NCBI RefSeq assembly: GCF_030272615.1
Contig: NC_081409.1
Coordinates: forward strand, 646,262,468-646,326,467
Reading direction: 5' to 3'
Source: Cryptomeria japonica
Lineage: Eukaryota > Streptophyta > Pinopsida > Cupressales > Cupressaceae
Length of the DNA stretch: 64,000 nt
Made by a program: the position numbers and the translations under genes. The notes beneath the pieces are model-generated. The model saw only the letters and a list, made by a program, of their open reading frames with translations. It was not told the DNA's origin and searched no databases. Of this stretch, positions 1 through 10,490 are shown one piece after another. Numbering within the stretch: position 1 is the first letter of the stretch; every line of letters begins with the position of its first letter.

Positions 1-3
1 AAA

Positions 4-1040
4 TGTAGCATCCTCAAATTGCACCCCTTGCAATTTTGATCATATTTTGGGCCCTCACTGTATCAATCTCATCCCCATGTTTGATCGAGCCCTGTTTATG
101 CCTCTTTTATGCAACCAAACCTCATATTTGCATCATACAACTTGCATAGCCCTTTGTTCCTGGCCCAAACATGGGTGGGACCACGGCGCCACGCCCTGGT
201 CCTCCCTAATTGTGACCTATTTTGGCCCCTAGTTCCTATCTCAAATTTGAGCAGGAAATAAATCCCCTATGTCAGCCTCTATCGAAAAAATTAAATATTT
301 CACAATAGACAAGTATATAAGGAGACTTTCCCCTCTCATTTTCCAATCCATCAATCATAAGGCGAGGGCATGACAAGGTGGAGAAGGCAATGAAACTACA
401 TTCAAGCATCAAGAATTCAAGCATTCATCATCTAGCATTTCTCAAGGCTTCATACAGTTCATCTATCCATTGGACCAATATTACATCATTCATTTGCAAG
501 CATGAGTGTGTATTAGGGTTTTTTCATGTTCATGACATTTCATACAACATATGTGATTACATCCAAGAAGCAAAGCATCATCATCATCTATTGTAGATAT
601 GAAGGTATACCTTTCCATCATTGATTTCATTCATTTGCAGTATTTCATTCAAGGTTGATTCCAAATTGGGGTTTGACTTAGGAAAAACCCTATTCCCAAC
701 CCCTTTCTTCTTCTTTCTGTGTGCAGGAAACTTGTGCGCAGCTATGCTTCTGGAATTGAGATTTATTCATAGAGACGGAAAACCCTTTTCGACATATGGA
801 AAGTTTGGAGAACCAAGTGGAGGGTGCCCCTATCCAGATACACGGTCCCTACAACTTTTTCCCTATTTCACAGAGAAGCTTTGAATCATCTCAAACTTCT
901 CAGATCCAGGTACATGACTGAATCTTGAATCTGTGGCTCACTATTTTCTCATACTTCATCTTCATTTCCAGCACTTTACTTATTCAACTTACAAAAGAGG
1001 GTCAGACACATTCCAAACATCAATCAATCTACTTAGTATT
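4..1040 (+). repeat. LTR fragment, family also present at 44999-46230
   Basis: Starts TGTAGCATC, the same start as the repeat at 44999. The two share collinear blocks: the phrases around catacaacatatgt, aagcaaagcatcatcatc and the stretch around ggggtttgactta are near-identical, in the same orientation. Similarity fades at about 1030, where copia gag sequence on the other strand begins, so this copy is cut at its right end. A TG start and absence of coding fit an LTR, probably of a Ty3/gypsy element (inference). The short open frames inside are not conserved between the two copies and are not genes. Confidence 0.55.
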
Positions 1041-1511
1041 GAGTCCTTGCATCATTTAGAAATGGATCTAGTAGATTCATCCCCCTCTTTTGAGTGTAAA
1101 GTTCTCCAAGTGAAAATTGAGCTTAGTGAATTCTCCCTTCCATGTGAATTTTCTAAGATCAAATTTTCCACTTTACACAAGGAATACAATTTCTTTCTTA
1201 AGAAAATCTGATTTAATAAAGATTTTGCTTGATAGTATTTCACCAAGCTTAGCCCATAGCTTCTTAGTAGAGTTCTCTTTATGGACATTGATCAAAACAG
1301 TGTCTGCCAAGCACCATCTGTTTAGACCCTTGGCTTTTTGATCCATAATATCATACTGAGTAGCCGTAGTAGAATCTGCAAGTCTTGAGACATTCACATC
1401 AACATCCCATAGCTCTTGATCTATTAGCAGATCTTCTATCTTCAGCTTCCGCATCTCAAAATTACTTCCATTAAATTTCTCTACCTCTATTCTCCTCGAC
1501 GAACTTGCCAT
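1041..1511 (-). pseudogene. Copia gag N-terminus remnant
   Basis: The minus-strand reading from ATG at 1511 begins MASSSRRIEVEKFNGSNFEM and continues through a DLLIDQELWDV segment to LWAKLGEILSSK, the usual start of Ty1/copia Gag (nucleocapsid precursor packaging element RNA). After about 1225 the reading continues only in another frame (NQIFLRKKLYSLCKVENL...), so a frameshift separates two pieces. About 150 residues remain of the several hundred expected. The gene sits just downstream of the primer site and LTR at 1623-2614, as expected for gag. It ends abruptly at the junction with the LTR fragment on its left; protease, integrase and RT are missing. Confidence 0.75.
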
Positions 1512-1622
1512 CTGAAAATTCCTGCAACAAGATCAAAAAGTATCTTTTGCACAATCTCCCACTCAAATCTATATTATCTCAAAAAAACACAACAACCTAC
1601 AACTGAAACCAAAGGTGATCAA

Positions 1623-1634
1623 GATCTAATACCA
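1623..1634 (-). other. Primer-binding site of truncated copia element
   Basis: Minus strand TGGTATTAGATC, a 10/12 match to the TGGTATCAGAGC primer site complementary to plant initiator Met-tRNA. It lies 2 bases from the LTR boundary and 112 bases upstream of the gag ATG, the standard copia order. Confidence 0.75.
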
Positions 1635-1636
1635 CT

Positions 1637-2614
1637 TGTAAGGAAGTGAAGTAGCGAAACAAATTCCTACACTAACCTTGAGAGGAGGGTTATGCAAAAA
1701 AATTTACAGATCGTTGCAAAATTCTTTCATATCATTGGATCAAAAACTTTGAGAACTTCCACCTTTGACTTCTTTCTAATCTTAGATGTGGTTCTCGGGA
1801 ATATATCCTCTTCAAGATCTTGCATAGACTGTTGTTCTTCTTTGAATTTTCCTTCCTCATTAGTTTCATCTTTGCTTTCATCTTGTCTTCTTTTTTCTAC
1901 TCCTCTACGTAAAACTACTTGTGTTTTGCACTTGTCTTTGGAGGATTCTAAAATCCTCATCTAGAACAAAATGTCTTCCACCAACATTTCTTCCACCATG
2001 CATTCCATGCATTGCTCTTGGAGGCATCGTAAATATGAGCCCATAACAACAAGTCCTAGTGCAAACTACCTCACGTTTGACACTCTACCTGCACAATTAG
2101 GAGCACCTGCCTTGATACCCCTTGATGAAGGATAATCCCCTTTCAAACCCATACACACAACAAAAAGAGAGAAATGGAGAGAAAATGCATAACAATGCAT
2201 AGATTGATAATGCTTGAGGATTATTATAATGAGCATATGCCTTGCTTATATAGCCAAGAGATGGTGGAGTAGTTACAAATACCCTTGATACAAAATTAAA
2301 TTCCTAAAGTAATTATTAAATAATGAGCTATGACTCATCTCTATCTAGAATGCAACCTAGATAACTAATATGAACTTTATTAAATGACAAGTTACAAAAA
2401 GTAACTTTTTGATAACTAACTAAACTTTTATTAAATGAAAAGTTACAAAAGTAACTTTATGATAACTAAATTTTTATTTATTTATTTATTTTTTCTCCTC
2501 CCTTTTTTTTTTATTTTTTTATTTTTTATTTTTTTGCACAAATAGTAACTTTTCCATTTCTAGCCTTTATTGTAAAATAACATTTTTTTTGGGTGACAAA
2601 AGTTTTCTCTTACA
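1637..2614 (-). repeat. 5' LTR of truncated copia element (minus)
   Basis: In plus orientation it runs from TGTAAGGAAG to TTCTCTTACA, giving the terminal inverted hexamer TGTAAG/CTTACA expected of an LTR. Its inner edge touches the primer site at 1623-1634. Length is 978 bp. The partner LTR is absent because the element is truncated at about 1040, so no target duplication can be checked. The open frames at 1692-1964 lie inside the LTR and are not genes. Confidence 0.75.
2246..2253 (-). promoter_or_regulatory. Candidate TATA box in LTR
   Basis: Minus strand TATATAAG within the LTR, about 610 bp upstream of its inner end. It is followed on the minus strand by pyrimidine-rich leader sequence. 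Position and sequence fit an LTR polymerase II promoter; activity is inferred. Confidence 0.45.
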
Positions 2615-3231
2615 CCCTAGATGCTCTTGTATCAGTTGTCTGTGAGTCGAGGATTTTAAGTCATCAAGTAACTAATGATTACTTTTGAAAAATTGAAAAA
2701 TTTGTCACAAAATTCTATGAACTATTTTTCAATAACCTCATCATGAAATTTTTCAGCAAGTTATTGGTGATTAACTAAATTGACTTCCTATGTTATAGAA
2801 ATATTGCACATAAACATCTTACACATAAAAGTAGGTTAAAATACTTATTCATGAATGTTATTTTTGTTTTCTATTGCCAATTACATGTTGACTTAGGCAA
2901 TACTACTTGAATGAAGCAATTATGTCTTTAAGGTTGCAAAGAATAACCATAAAATATTTTATTGGGTTTTATATAGCTCAATATTTACAAGAAAGTTTGA
3001 GAAGAAACCACAAACCTTGCAAAACACCATTAGACTAAATTCTAAATTCTCAAGATTCACCTTCATTTGTTCTGATTAAGAATATTGGGATTCACCTCTA
3101 TTTGTTGACTGTTTCATTTGGTTTCATTTATAATGGTTTTCATTGTAGATAAAATCATTCTTTATGCATACTAATCACTTGTAAAATGTTTAGTTACATA
3201 ATAAAGCTTCACAAACAAGCAATTTTTAATA
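2615..3231. repeat. Duplicated non-coding block, copy A (left part)
   Basis: No gene. This sequence is homologous and collinear with 16627-16702 plus 17890-18300 (shared runs such as aaacatcttacacata, accacaaaccttgcaaa, ccattagact, ataatggttttca). Copy B carries a solo LTR where this copy has none, and this copy carries the 3237-14127 element where B has none. Confidence 0.8.
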
Positions 3232-3236
3232 GCTAT
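3232..3236. other. Target site duplication GCTAT (left)
   Basis: GCTAT immediately before the LTR start TGCTAGCAT; the same five bases follow the other LTR at 14128-14132. The paralogous locus shows the unoccupied site once, at 18302-18306. Confidence 0.9.
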
Positions 3237-3586
3237 TGCTAGCATAACTTGTTTCCCTTGCACACTCGACGGATTTCTTTATCCATGCTTTATGGATAAT
3301 TGCTGCAACTTCCTGGTTTATCCTCATTGCTAGGAAAAACTGATGTTGCTTTGTTATTTAGGCTAACAAAGGAATATATTTGATTTTTTTAATTTTATTC
3401 CTATTTTTCTTCTTTTTTTTCTTTAACAGAGGTTTTATATATCTTTGTAAACTCGTGTAAATTATTTCTAATGAAATAGTTTTTATTGTTCAAGCTCTAC
3501 ATTTTTCCTCTCTCATCTACAAGTTTTGTTCTTTTCTTTTCAGCTAGATCCATATTGTAATTTGCAAATCTAATTAAAATTGTACA
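3237..3586 (+). repeat. 5' LTR of outer copia-like element
   Basis: Runs TGCTAGCATAAC to TTGTACA, 350 bp, directly followed by a primer site. It matches the 3' LTR (12369-14127 without its insert, 347 bp) throughout, for example ttgtaaactc.tgtaaatta and gttcttttcttttcagc. Divergence is visible by eye, so the insertion is not recent. Confidence 0.88.
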
Positions 3587-3598
3587 TGGTGTGAGAGC
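3587..3598 (+). other. Primer-binding site of outer element
   Basis: TGGTGTGAGAGC directly after the LTR, 10/12 to the initiator Met-tRNA primer site TGGTATCAGAGC. Confidence 0.75.
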
Positions 3599-3789
3599 AC
3601 ATGAGAGCTAGAAAGAAGGATCATAAAAAACTTTCGCAAGTATTGAAGATTGGAGCTATAAAAAAAAGGATTTTCTAGCCTCTATGATTCTCATGTCATA
3701 TAAATATTTCAAATGGAGCCAAAGAGTTTGCTTCGGCTGAGAAGTAGAGGCTTGTCTTGGATGGTGATGACAACAGAGGTTGGACCAAA

Positions 3790-4027
3790 TTCTACTGTTG
3801 AAAAATCCAAACATTTCAACTGAATTGATGAGGCCTTCAGTCTCCTATGCTTGTCCATTTCTCCACAATTGTTGTTTCATGTCAAAGTATGTACAAATAT
3901 AAATGAGGTTTGGATAAAACTAGAGAGACTTTTTGGAAAGCAAGATGAGATGCGAGGTTACATCTTTGAAAATGAGTTCAATTCATTAAATCCGAGTAGT
4001 TTTGAAAATGTTCAAAAATTATACACA
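3790..4027 (+). pseudogene. Copia gag fragment of outer element
   Basis: The reading around 3820-4027 (AFSLLCLSISPQLLFHV, NEVWIKLERLFGKQDEM, FENEFNSLNPSSFENVQ) matches the central region of Ty1/copia Gag (UBN2-type), where the W..L...F segment and the LxxLF block are characteristic. A stop lies just upstream and no start is obvious. The reading is cut at about 4027, where the truncated LTR of the minus-strand copia begins. Gag should bind element RNA and form the particle; this remnant cannot. Confidence 0.7.
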
Positions 4028-5264
4028 AAGTCCACCCGGTTAAGGGATTTAAGTTACAATGGTTAGAAAGCAATAGAAAGATGGTTTGTTGAAGTAACTA
4101 TTGATAGCTTGATCATATCACAATGTAAATTATACTCTATCCACACTGGTTGTGTCTTCTCTGTACAACACCGGTTATCTTCTTATACCTTCGGCTCTAC
4201 ACTTTGTCGGTCCGCTTATCCTCGGCTCTACACTCTGTCGGTCCTCTTATCCTCGGCTCTACACTCTGTCAGTCCTCTTATCCTCAGCTTTGCACTCTGT
4301 CGTTCCTCTTGTCCTCAGCTCTGCACTTTGTTGGTCCTCTTTTCCTTGGCTCTGCACTCTGTCGGTCTACCTCATATACTCTCTGCTCTACTAAATCTTT
4401 TATCACTTCCTCACACTCTACTCTGCTCTTTTTGGATCGCCTTGCACATGATCTTTACTTTGCAAATTTTACATCACGAATATTTTGAATGAATTCAAAA
4501 TACTTTATACATTCTTCGTCGTCACCTTTAGGTGTTTCCTTAATCAATGCAATCACAGATTTCGGAGGATTTCAAATTCAAAATCTCCCACTCTTTCTCA
4601 ACATGCCCTACAGTAACTCTTCCAACTACTCAACTAATTCTACCACCGCATTCCTCAAAATAGTGACTTCTGGGTCGAGTTCAATCATATAAATGCAAAC
4701 CAAAAAATCCGCAAGTAACCATGGCTTAACTACAGGATGACTGAATTTTACTTCACAAACTTTTAGTTTGGCGTAGACACAAGCTCACCAACTCACCTTT
4801 TTCCACCACAACTAAATAACCGATCATCACTCTGAGATTTATGTTGATCACCTATCTTCCTTCTTCCTCACTGGTGTATCAATATACCGTTGCGCTTTAT
4901 ATTACCGGTCCATCCTTTGATTGTTGGTTTGTTGTGCTAGAATCAAGTCTCTTTCCCAGTTTGCATACAACCTCAAGCCTTCTTGCCTAAGTCACCTTTT
5001 GAGACTTCATCATCATCAGAATGACCAACCTGAACATCTGATCTCAACACCGATCTTCTTGAGTGACAGACCAGTTAGCTTAGTTTGTCTTCCCTTAAGT
5101 TGATTGAACTTTGGTCATCTGTCTCTTATACTGTTTTCATATATTTACAAGTCATCACCTTTACTACTGAGATATACCACTCCACCGGTCAGTGTTATAC
5201 ATCAATGACAAATCTTAGCACATATACCAGTTCTCTGGATTAATCGCTTTTGTCAATGCCAACA
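4028..5264 (-). repeat. 3' LTR of copia-1, outer end truncated
   Basis: Aligns with 10169-11379 of the other LTR over its whole length and ends CAATGCCAACA next to the polypurine tract. The first 370 bp of the right LTR (9798-10168) have no counterpart here. Homology begins at aaagtccacccgg, about 4025. It contains six 31-bp tandem units where the other LTR has five, and a TATA-like ctttatatt (minus AATATAAAG) near 4895-4903. The open frames at 4109-4692 and 4921-5103 are LTR sequence. Confidence 0.85.
4192..4377. repeat. 31-bp minisatellite in LTR (6 units)
   Basis: Six head-to-tail units built on cggctctacactctgtcggt followed by cctcttatcct, each 31 bp with a few substitutions. Because 31 is not a multiple of three and the unit has no stop, all three frames stay open, which makes false ORFs here. 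Confidence 0.85.
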
Positions 5265-5277
5265 ATCTCCCCCTTTG
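5265..5277 (-). other. Polypurine tract of copia-1
   Basis: Minus strand CAAAGGGGGAGAT directly against the 3' LTR start (TGTTGGCATTG). It is the priming site for plus-strand synthesis. Similar tracts recur at 5379-5387, 5461-5470 and 5514-5522. Confidence 0.85.
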
Positions 5278-5611
5278 GCATTGATGGCAACACTTCAAAG
5301 TTTGTTTTGTCAGTATCAGTTGCATGTACTTTCTTCATTTTTGTAATAAATCATTACTTATGCTCTCAGTAATGAATATCTCCCCCTAACACTGGTAATA
5401 CTTTGTTTTAGCAACTTCAGCTCAATCACTACTTACCAATGCTCAAACACTATAATCATATCTCCCCCTTTGACAACAATGCCAAAGATGCATTTCAATA
5501 CACTTACGAGACTTCTCCCCCTAACCGGAGTAGTCCACACTTATCAATCTAGTCTTAGAGATTTTTTTTTCATAAACAAATCATACCAGATTGATATAGA
5601 GCCCTTTTTAC
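5278..5611 (-). other. 3' untranslated region of copia-1
   Basis: Non-coding stretch between the end of pol and the polypurine tract. It holds three further GGGGGAGA-type purine tracts on the minus strand but no open frame. Confidence 0.6.
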
Positions 5612-6115
5612 TTACTTTACTATAGGTAGGGGCATCACCCCTAACTTACCTCTGAGGTATTCAAAGGCATCCTTCTATAGTGGCTTCATGAAGATGTCAG
5701 CCACCTGCTCTTTTGTTGGTGTATACTCCAATATCTATTCCTTTTCTTGAACCCATTCCCTTAAATAGTGATATTTGATAGCTATATGCTTTGTCTTGGA
5801 ATGCATCACCAGATTCTTGGATTTGTCGATGGCACTGGTGTTGTCACAATGAATTACTACCAATCCAGTCACCTTTTCTTGGATACCTTTCAATAATTTC
5901 TTGATCCAAACTATATGTGTGCAGTTGATTGCAGCAGCCACATACTCAGCCTCAGTTGTGGATTGAGATATGCAATTTTGTTTCTTGCTTGTCCAAGATA
6001 CAATTTTATCTCCAAGAAAGAATGCACCTCCACTAGTGCTCTTTTTGTCATTAATGTACCCTACCCAGTCTAAATTAGTGAAGACACTTAAGCTGAAGTC
6101 TCCCTTATGTGGATA
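5612..6115 (-). pseudogene. Copia-1 RNase H domain
   Basis: In frame with the RT segment after a stop at 6116. Readable motifs are LDWVGYINDKKSTSGGAFFL, SWTSKKQNCIS, TEAEYVAAA (catalytic Glu), VVIHCDNTSAI (catalytic Asp) and SKTKHIAIKYHYLREWV, ending with the conserved DIFMKPL region and a stop at 5612. The first catalytic Asp of the usual YTDADW motif reads Asn (FTNLDW). Further stops at 5735 and in the last 40 codons. RNase H would remove template RNA during reverse transcription. Confidence 0.8.
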
Positions 6116-7009
6116 CTAGAGACCATAACCATCAGTCCCCTTTACATATCTAAATATTCTCTTGACTGCCACCATATGAGTCTCTTTCGGATTTGCAGAA
6201 AATCTGGCAACCAAGCCAACAGCTTGTGCTATGTTCGGTCTACTATTTACTGCATACTGCAACTTACCAATCATGGAATGGTAAAGTGTCTCATTCACTT
6301 CATGAGCCTCATCATATTTAAAGAGCTTGCAACCTGTAACCATTGGAGTTCCAACAGCTTTGCAATCTTCCATTCCAAAAGTTTTCAGAATTTCCCTTAT
6401 GTACTTGGTTGGGATGATGAATAAGCCATTCTTTAGCCGTGAGACTTGCAGGCCAATGAAATTTTTTATCTCATCGATCATGAAAATCTCGAATTCTTCC
6501 TTCATTTGTTCTGCAAAACCTTTGATCATCTCATCATCTCCTCCAAAGATGATGTCATCTACAAAGATTTCAGCAATTAGATGTTTTCTTTCTTCTCTAG
6601 TCTTTAGATACAGGTTATTGTTATCACTGGTTCTCTTGAACCTTATGCTTAATAGATATGAGTGCAACCTCTCATACCAAGCTCTTGGTGCTTGTTTTAG
6701 CCCATATAGAGCCTTCTGAAACCTGCATACCATATTTCTTCCATCTTCAGATGCAAACCCTTCTAGTTGCTCTATGTATACTTCTTCCTCTAAAACACTG
6801 TCCAAGAATGCCGATTTGACATCCATTTGGTAAACTTTGAAATTTTTGTAAGCAACATAGGCTAGCAAAATTCTGACCCCTTCCAGCCTACCCACCGATG
6901 CAAAGGTTTCTCCATAGTCCAAACCTTCTATCTGAGCATAGCCTTTGCAGACTAATCTTGTTTTATTTCTTATCACTTTACCTGTTTCATCCATTTTGTT
7001 TCTAAACAC
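6116..7009 (-). pseudogene. Copia-1 reverse transcriptase core
   Basis: About 297 readable residues from FRNKMDETGKVIRNKTRLV. RT motifs in order: YGETFASVGRLEGVRILLA, YQMDVKSAFLDSVLEEEVYI (first Asp), FQKALYGLKQAPRAWYERL, EIFVDDIIFGG (the YVDD-type centre as FVDD), IGLQVSRLKNGLFI, then the connection to RNase H. This stretch is uninterrupted, unusual in this element, and all catalytic Asp residues of RT are present. It is separated from the preceding segment by a frameshift at about 7010 and from RNase H by a stop at 6116. Confidence 0.88.
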
Positions 7010-7013
7010 CCAT

Positions 7014-7517
7014 TTAGTGCCTCACATTTTTGTTTTCTGGTTTGGGCACTAGAGTCCACATTTCATTTTTCTCAATCTGCTCCAGTTCTTCTTCCATGGC
7101 TTTGATCCAATCATCATCTTTTAGAGCCTCCTTTGCTATTTTGGGCTCTATTATGAAGAGTAGACAGACATTCTCTCTTGCTCTTCTTCTAGTTAGTACT
7201 CTTGCATCTTTATCACCAATGATATTTTCAGCAGAGTGATTGTTTCTGAAATATTTTGCTAGTATCGGTTCATTTCTTGGATCTTCTTCTATTGGTTGTG
7301 CAGGTTCTACCTCACAAGCTTCTTCATTTGCCACTTCAACAGGATCCCCTTCAGCAGGTTCCACCTGTACAATGTACTCGAACCCTTTATAGTCTTCTGG
7401 TTCACTCTTGTTATCCTGTTCATTTTTCTCAGAGTTCTCATCTACTCTTACATTTGCACTCTCCACAATCTTATTGGTCCTTTTGTTCAAACACCGGTAT
7501 GCCTTACTCTTTGTCAA
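7014..7517 (-). pseudogene. Copia-1 integrase C-terminus to RT N-terminus
   Basis: Acidic linker typical of copia between integrase and RT, then RARENVCLLFIIEPKIAKEAL and DDWIKAMEEELEQIEKNEMW TLVPKP, the conserved lead-in to copia RT. The frame is open from 7517 to 7014, then shifts by one base before the RT core. No enzymatic motif of its own. Confidence 0.8.
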
Positions 7518-8351
7518 ATAACCAAAGAAGGTTCCTTCATCACTCTTGGGATCAAATTTTCTATAGTACTCATCCCTCTTGATATAGCACCTTCTTCCAA
7601 GTACTTTGAAATAACAGACATTAGGTGAGTATCCACACCATAATTAATAGGGAGTTTTATTTGTCCCTTTCTTTACCTATATCCAGTTCAAAGTGTACAC
7701 AACAGTGCTCACTTCTTCTCTCCATAAAATATGTGGAATATCCTTCTATATCATTTGAGTCCTCGCACAATCAATAAAAGTTATGTTCCTTCTTTCAACA
7801 ACCCCATTTTGCTGAGGTGTTTTGGGTGCAGACATCTGTCTCATAATCCTCTATTCTTCACAGTAATTCATGAACTCTTGAGAGGTGAACTATCCTCCTC
7901 TATTTGATCTCAGACAATTTAGATTCTTACCGGTTCCTCTCTCCACTCGAGCCTTAAGGACTTTAAACATGTGAAACGATTCAAATTTTTCCTTCAAGAA
8001 TACAGCCCGCATCATTCTTGAGAAGTCATCCACAAACAACATGAAATATCGGTCTCCATAGAAAATATTGGTTCTCATAGGACCACACAGGTTTGTATGA
8101 ACTAAATCTAGCATATTTTCAGATGAAAAATATTTGTTGTTACAACTAGACCCAATCAACTTTCCTAGTTGACACTGTTTACACATAGCATTTTCGAGTT
8201 TCACTATATTAGGCATACCTCTGACAGACTTCGTCTTACTAAATTTTGCTATGCTATCAAAGTTAACATGACACAATTTTTTGTGCCACAACCAGCTATC
8301 TTCTACCTTTGCAATTAGACAACTATCTATGGTGGTGTCTAGGTGAAACAA
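7518..8351 (-). pseudogene. Copia-1 GAG-pre-integrase and integrase
   Basis: From 8351: LWHKKLCHVNFDS ... CKQCQLGK gives the His/His-Cys/Cys zinc site of the integrase N-terminus. The first catalytic Asp of the usual LVHTDLCGP motif reads Asn (LVHTNLCGP) and the second also reads Asn (CLRSNRGG). A stop follows at 7890. The rest of the DDE fold is readable in the same frame with stops down to 7518 (PQQNGVV-like region with the Glu, then the GYFTKSKAYRCLNKRTNK tail). With both Asp lost this copy could not catalyse strand transfer. Confidence 0.78.
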
Positions 8352-8401
8352 AATGGCTCTAGACTATTTACCGGTAGCAATCAATCTTCCTGATTTGTCA
8401 T

Positions 8402-8704
8402 TTATTTTACATATATTCCATCATTGAAATCTAACCGGTAACCCTTATTGTTAAGTTGTGCAACACTTAACAGACTATACTTTATCCCTTCTACCCAATA
8501 AACATCTTCACAATCTATTTTATCATTTAGGGCTATAGATCCCTTACCTTTTACTACACAAGGAGCATCATTTTTGAATCTCACAGTTCCTCCATTGCAA
8601 TCCTCAATGTTGAGGAATTTTTTTCTGTTACCGGTCATGTGGTGAGTGCAACCACTATTAATCACCCAATCTCCACTCTGGTTTGAACTAGAAATCAATG
8701 CCAT
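8402..8704 (-). pseudogene. Copia-1 aspartic protease
   Basis: Reading WVINSGCTHHMTGNRKKF, VRFKNDAPCVVKGKGSIAL and EGIKYSLLSVAQLNNKGYRL matches copia protease from the active-site loop to the LxSVxQL segment. The catalytic Asp of the usual D-S/T-G triad is Asn here (NSG), so it is inactive. In frame with gag upstream (one stop at 8714) and separated from integrase by a frameshift between 8402 and 8351. Confidence 0.82.
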
Positions 8705-8713
8705 ATCACCTTC

Positions 8714-9733
8714 CTATGTGTTATCTTCCTTAACTACCACAAATGCAACTCCATCTATATCAAATCCTTTTGATTCTTCATCAGTGACTCTTTCTTCTAC
8801 AAGATAGCACTCCTTCTTGCTCTTGTCCTTGTAGCTTCTGAAATTATCCTTCCTATCTCTATCATTGTCAGGACATCTGGATTCAATATGGCCTATCTTG
8901 TTACAAGAGAAGCACTTTAAGGGTAATTTACCTTTATACTTTCCTTTTCCTCTTGGAAATCTTCTTGTCAATAGAGCTTCAATCTCATCTTGTTCTTGTT
9001 CTTGTTCTTTAGATAACAGATTGTCACTTTCATGAGAGTGACTGGTTCTTGTAGTAAAACTACTTCTGATTTCTTTTCTTCTCCTTGTTGGTGCATGCAT
9101 CATGGAAGCTTTTAAAGAAACATCAATCTTTAGTACACTGTTGTCATAGTTGCTCAGTTCAAAAGCAGTCAACTTACCAATTAGTGAGTCAAGCGATACA
9201 TTAACTGTTCCCAAGGATCTGAGTTCCTGAATTGTTGAAACCCTTATGGCATATTGTGGTAGCAAGGTTCTTAGGATTTTGCTGACCACATCATCCTCTT
9301 TAAGTTTTTCTCCAACACTTGTAATGGAGTTTACTAAATCCTTTATTCTTTTGTTATACTGCTCTATATTTTCTCCTTCCTGCATCCTCATCTCATCATT
9401 TTTTTCTCTCAAGCTATCTGATTTAGCCTTTTGAACATGAGGATCTCCTCCATAGACTGTCTTCAACTTATTCCACATCTAAAAAGTTGTTTTCAAATCT
9501 TGAACCTCAGTATACTCATTATCAGAAAGAGTGCTAACAATCAAATCCATAGCAGCGGTATTGTCTTGCCTTTCCTTGATTTGATATGGAGTGAGAACCC
9601 CTGAAGGTTCATTGTACTTTTTTATTACATGATTCCAGTAATGTTCTCCTAGGGATCTTAAATAGAGCTTCATTCTACCACACCATAAGGTGTAATTCTC
9701 CATAGAGAACTTAGGACCCTCCTTTCGCATCAT
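8714..9733 (-). pseudogene. Copia-1 gag
   Basis: Starts at ATG 9733, 51 bases after the primer site. It reads PKFSMENYTLWCGRMKLYL, a UBN2-type core (MWNKLKTVYGG, LREKNDEMRMQEGE), then a basic tail and a complete CCHC zinc knuckle (CFSCNKIGHIESRC) near the C-terminus. One in-frame stop at 9479 splits an 84-residue start from a 254-residue remainder; otherwise the frame is intact. Gag would form the particle and bind RNA through the knuckle. Confidence 0.87.
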
Positions 9734-9783
9734 CTTGGATCTTTCCTTAAGTTGTTAAGCTTCTTCTGAATCTAAGGACCTGG

Positions 9784-9795
9784 GCTTTGATACCA
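9784..9795 (-). other. Primer-binding site of copia-1
   Basis: Minus strand TGGTATCAAAGC, 11/12 to the initiator Met-tRNA primer site, two bases inside the 5' LTR. Confidence 0.88.
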
Positions 9796-10336
9796 ATTGT
9801 TAGTCCCAACCGATGTTGAGAGGGAAGGGGTGAATCATCACTTTACCAATTTTACACAATTAAAACTTTTAACTCAAATATGCACTATCTTAATAACCAT
9901 CAATACACATAATTACTGTAGAACAATATGCATGCATGAAAAGATATACAGTGTGAGTAGGAACTCACAAAATTTGTACTCTTTTGGAGTACTCCGGTGA
10001 AGAGTCATCTCTGTTAGGAGATTACAAAGACACTGTTAGGTGCCACCCGGTTAAGGGATTTTGTTTAAGTCCTGTTAGTGCCTTTACCCTATTAGAGGTA
10101 GCCTGGTTAAAGGACTTAGGAACATCAATTAAGATGTCACCCGGTTAAGGGATTTTACAAAGGGACCTATTAAAGTCCACCCGGTTAAGGGATTTAAGTT
10201 GCAATGGTTAGAAAGCAACAGAAAGATGATCTGCTGAAGTAGCTACTGATAGCTTGATCAGATCACAATATAAATCATACTCTATCCACACCGGTTGTGT
10301 CTTCTCTGCACAATATCGGTTATCTTCTTATACCTT

Positions 10337-10490
10337 CCGCTCTGTAGTTTGTCGGTCCTCTTATCCTCGTCTTTGTACTTTATCGGTCCTTTTATCCTCG
10401 GCTTTGCACTCTGTCAGTCCTCTTGTCCTCGGCTCTGTACTCTGCCAGTCCTCTTGTCCTCGGCTCTGCACTCTGTCAATCTACCTCATA
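10337..10490. repeat. 31-bp minisatellite in LTR (5 units)
   Basis: Same unit as at 4192-4377 but five copies, with more divergence in the first two. Copy number therefore differs between the two LTRs of one element, which were identical at insertion. Confidence 0.8.

Noticed and set aside
4109-4692. Three overlapping plus-strand open frames rich in Leu/Ser/Cys
   Set aside because: They are the three frames of the 31-bp LTR minisatellite; the same happens at 10254-10731 in the other LTR.
6107-6719. Plus-strand frames of 105 and 130 codons
   Set aside because: Antisense shadows of the copia-1 reverse transcriptase.
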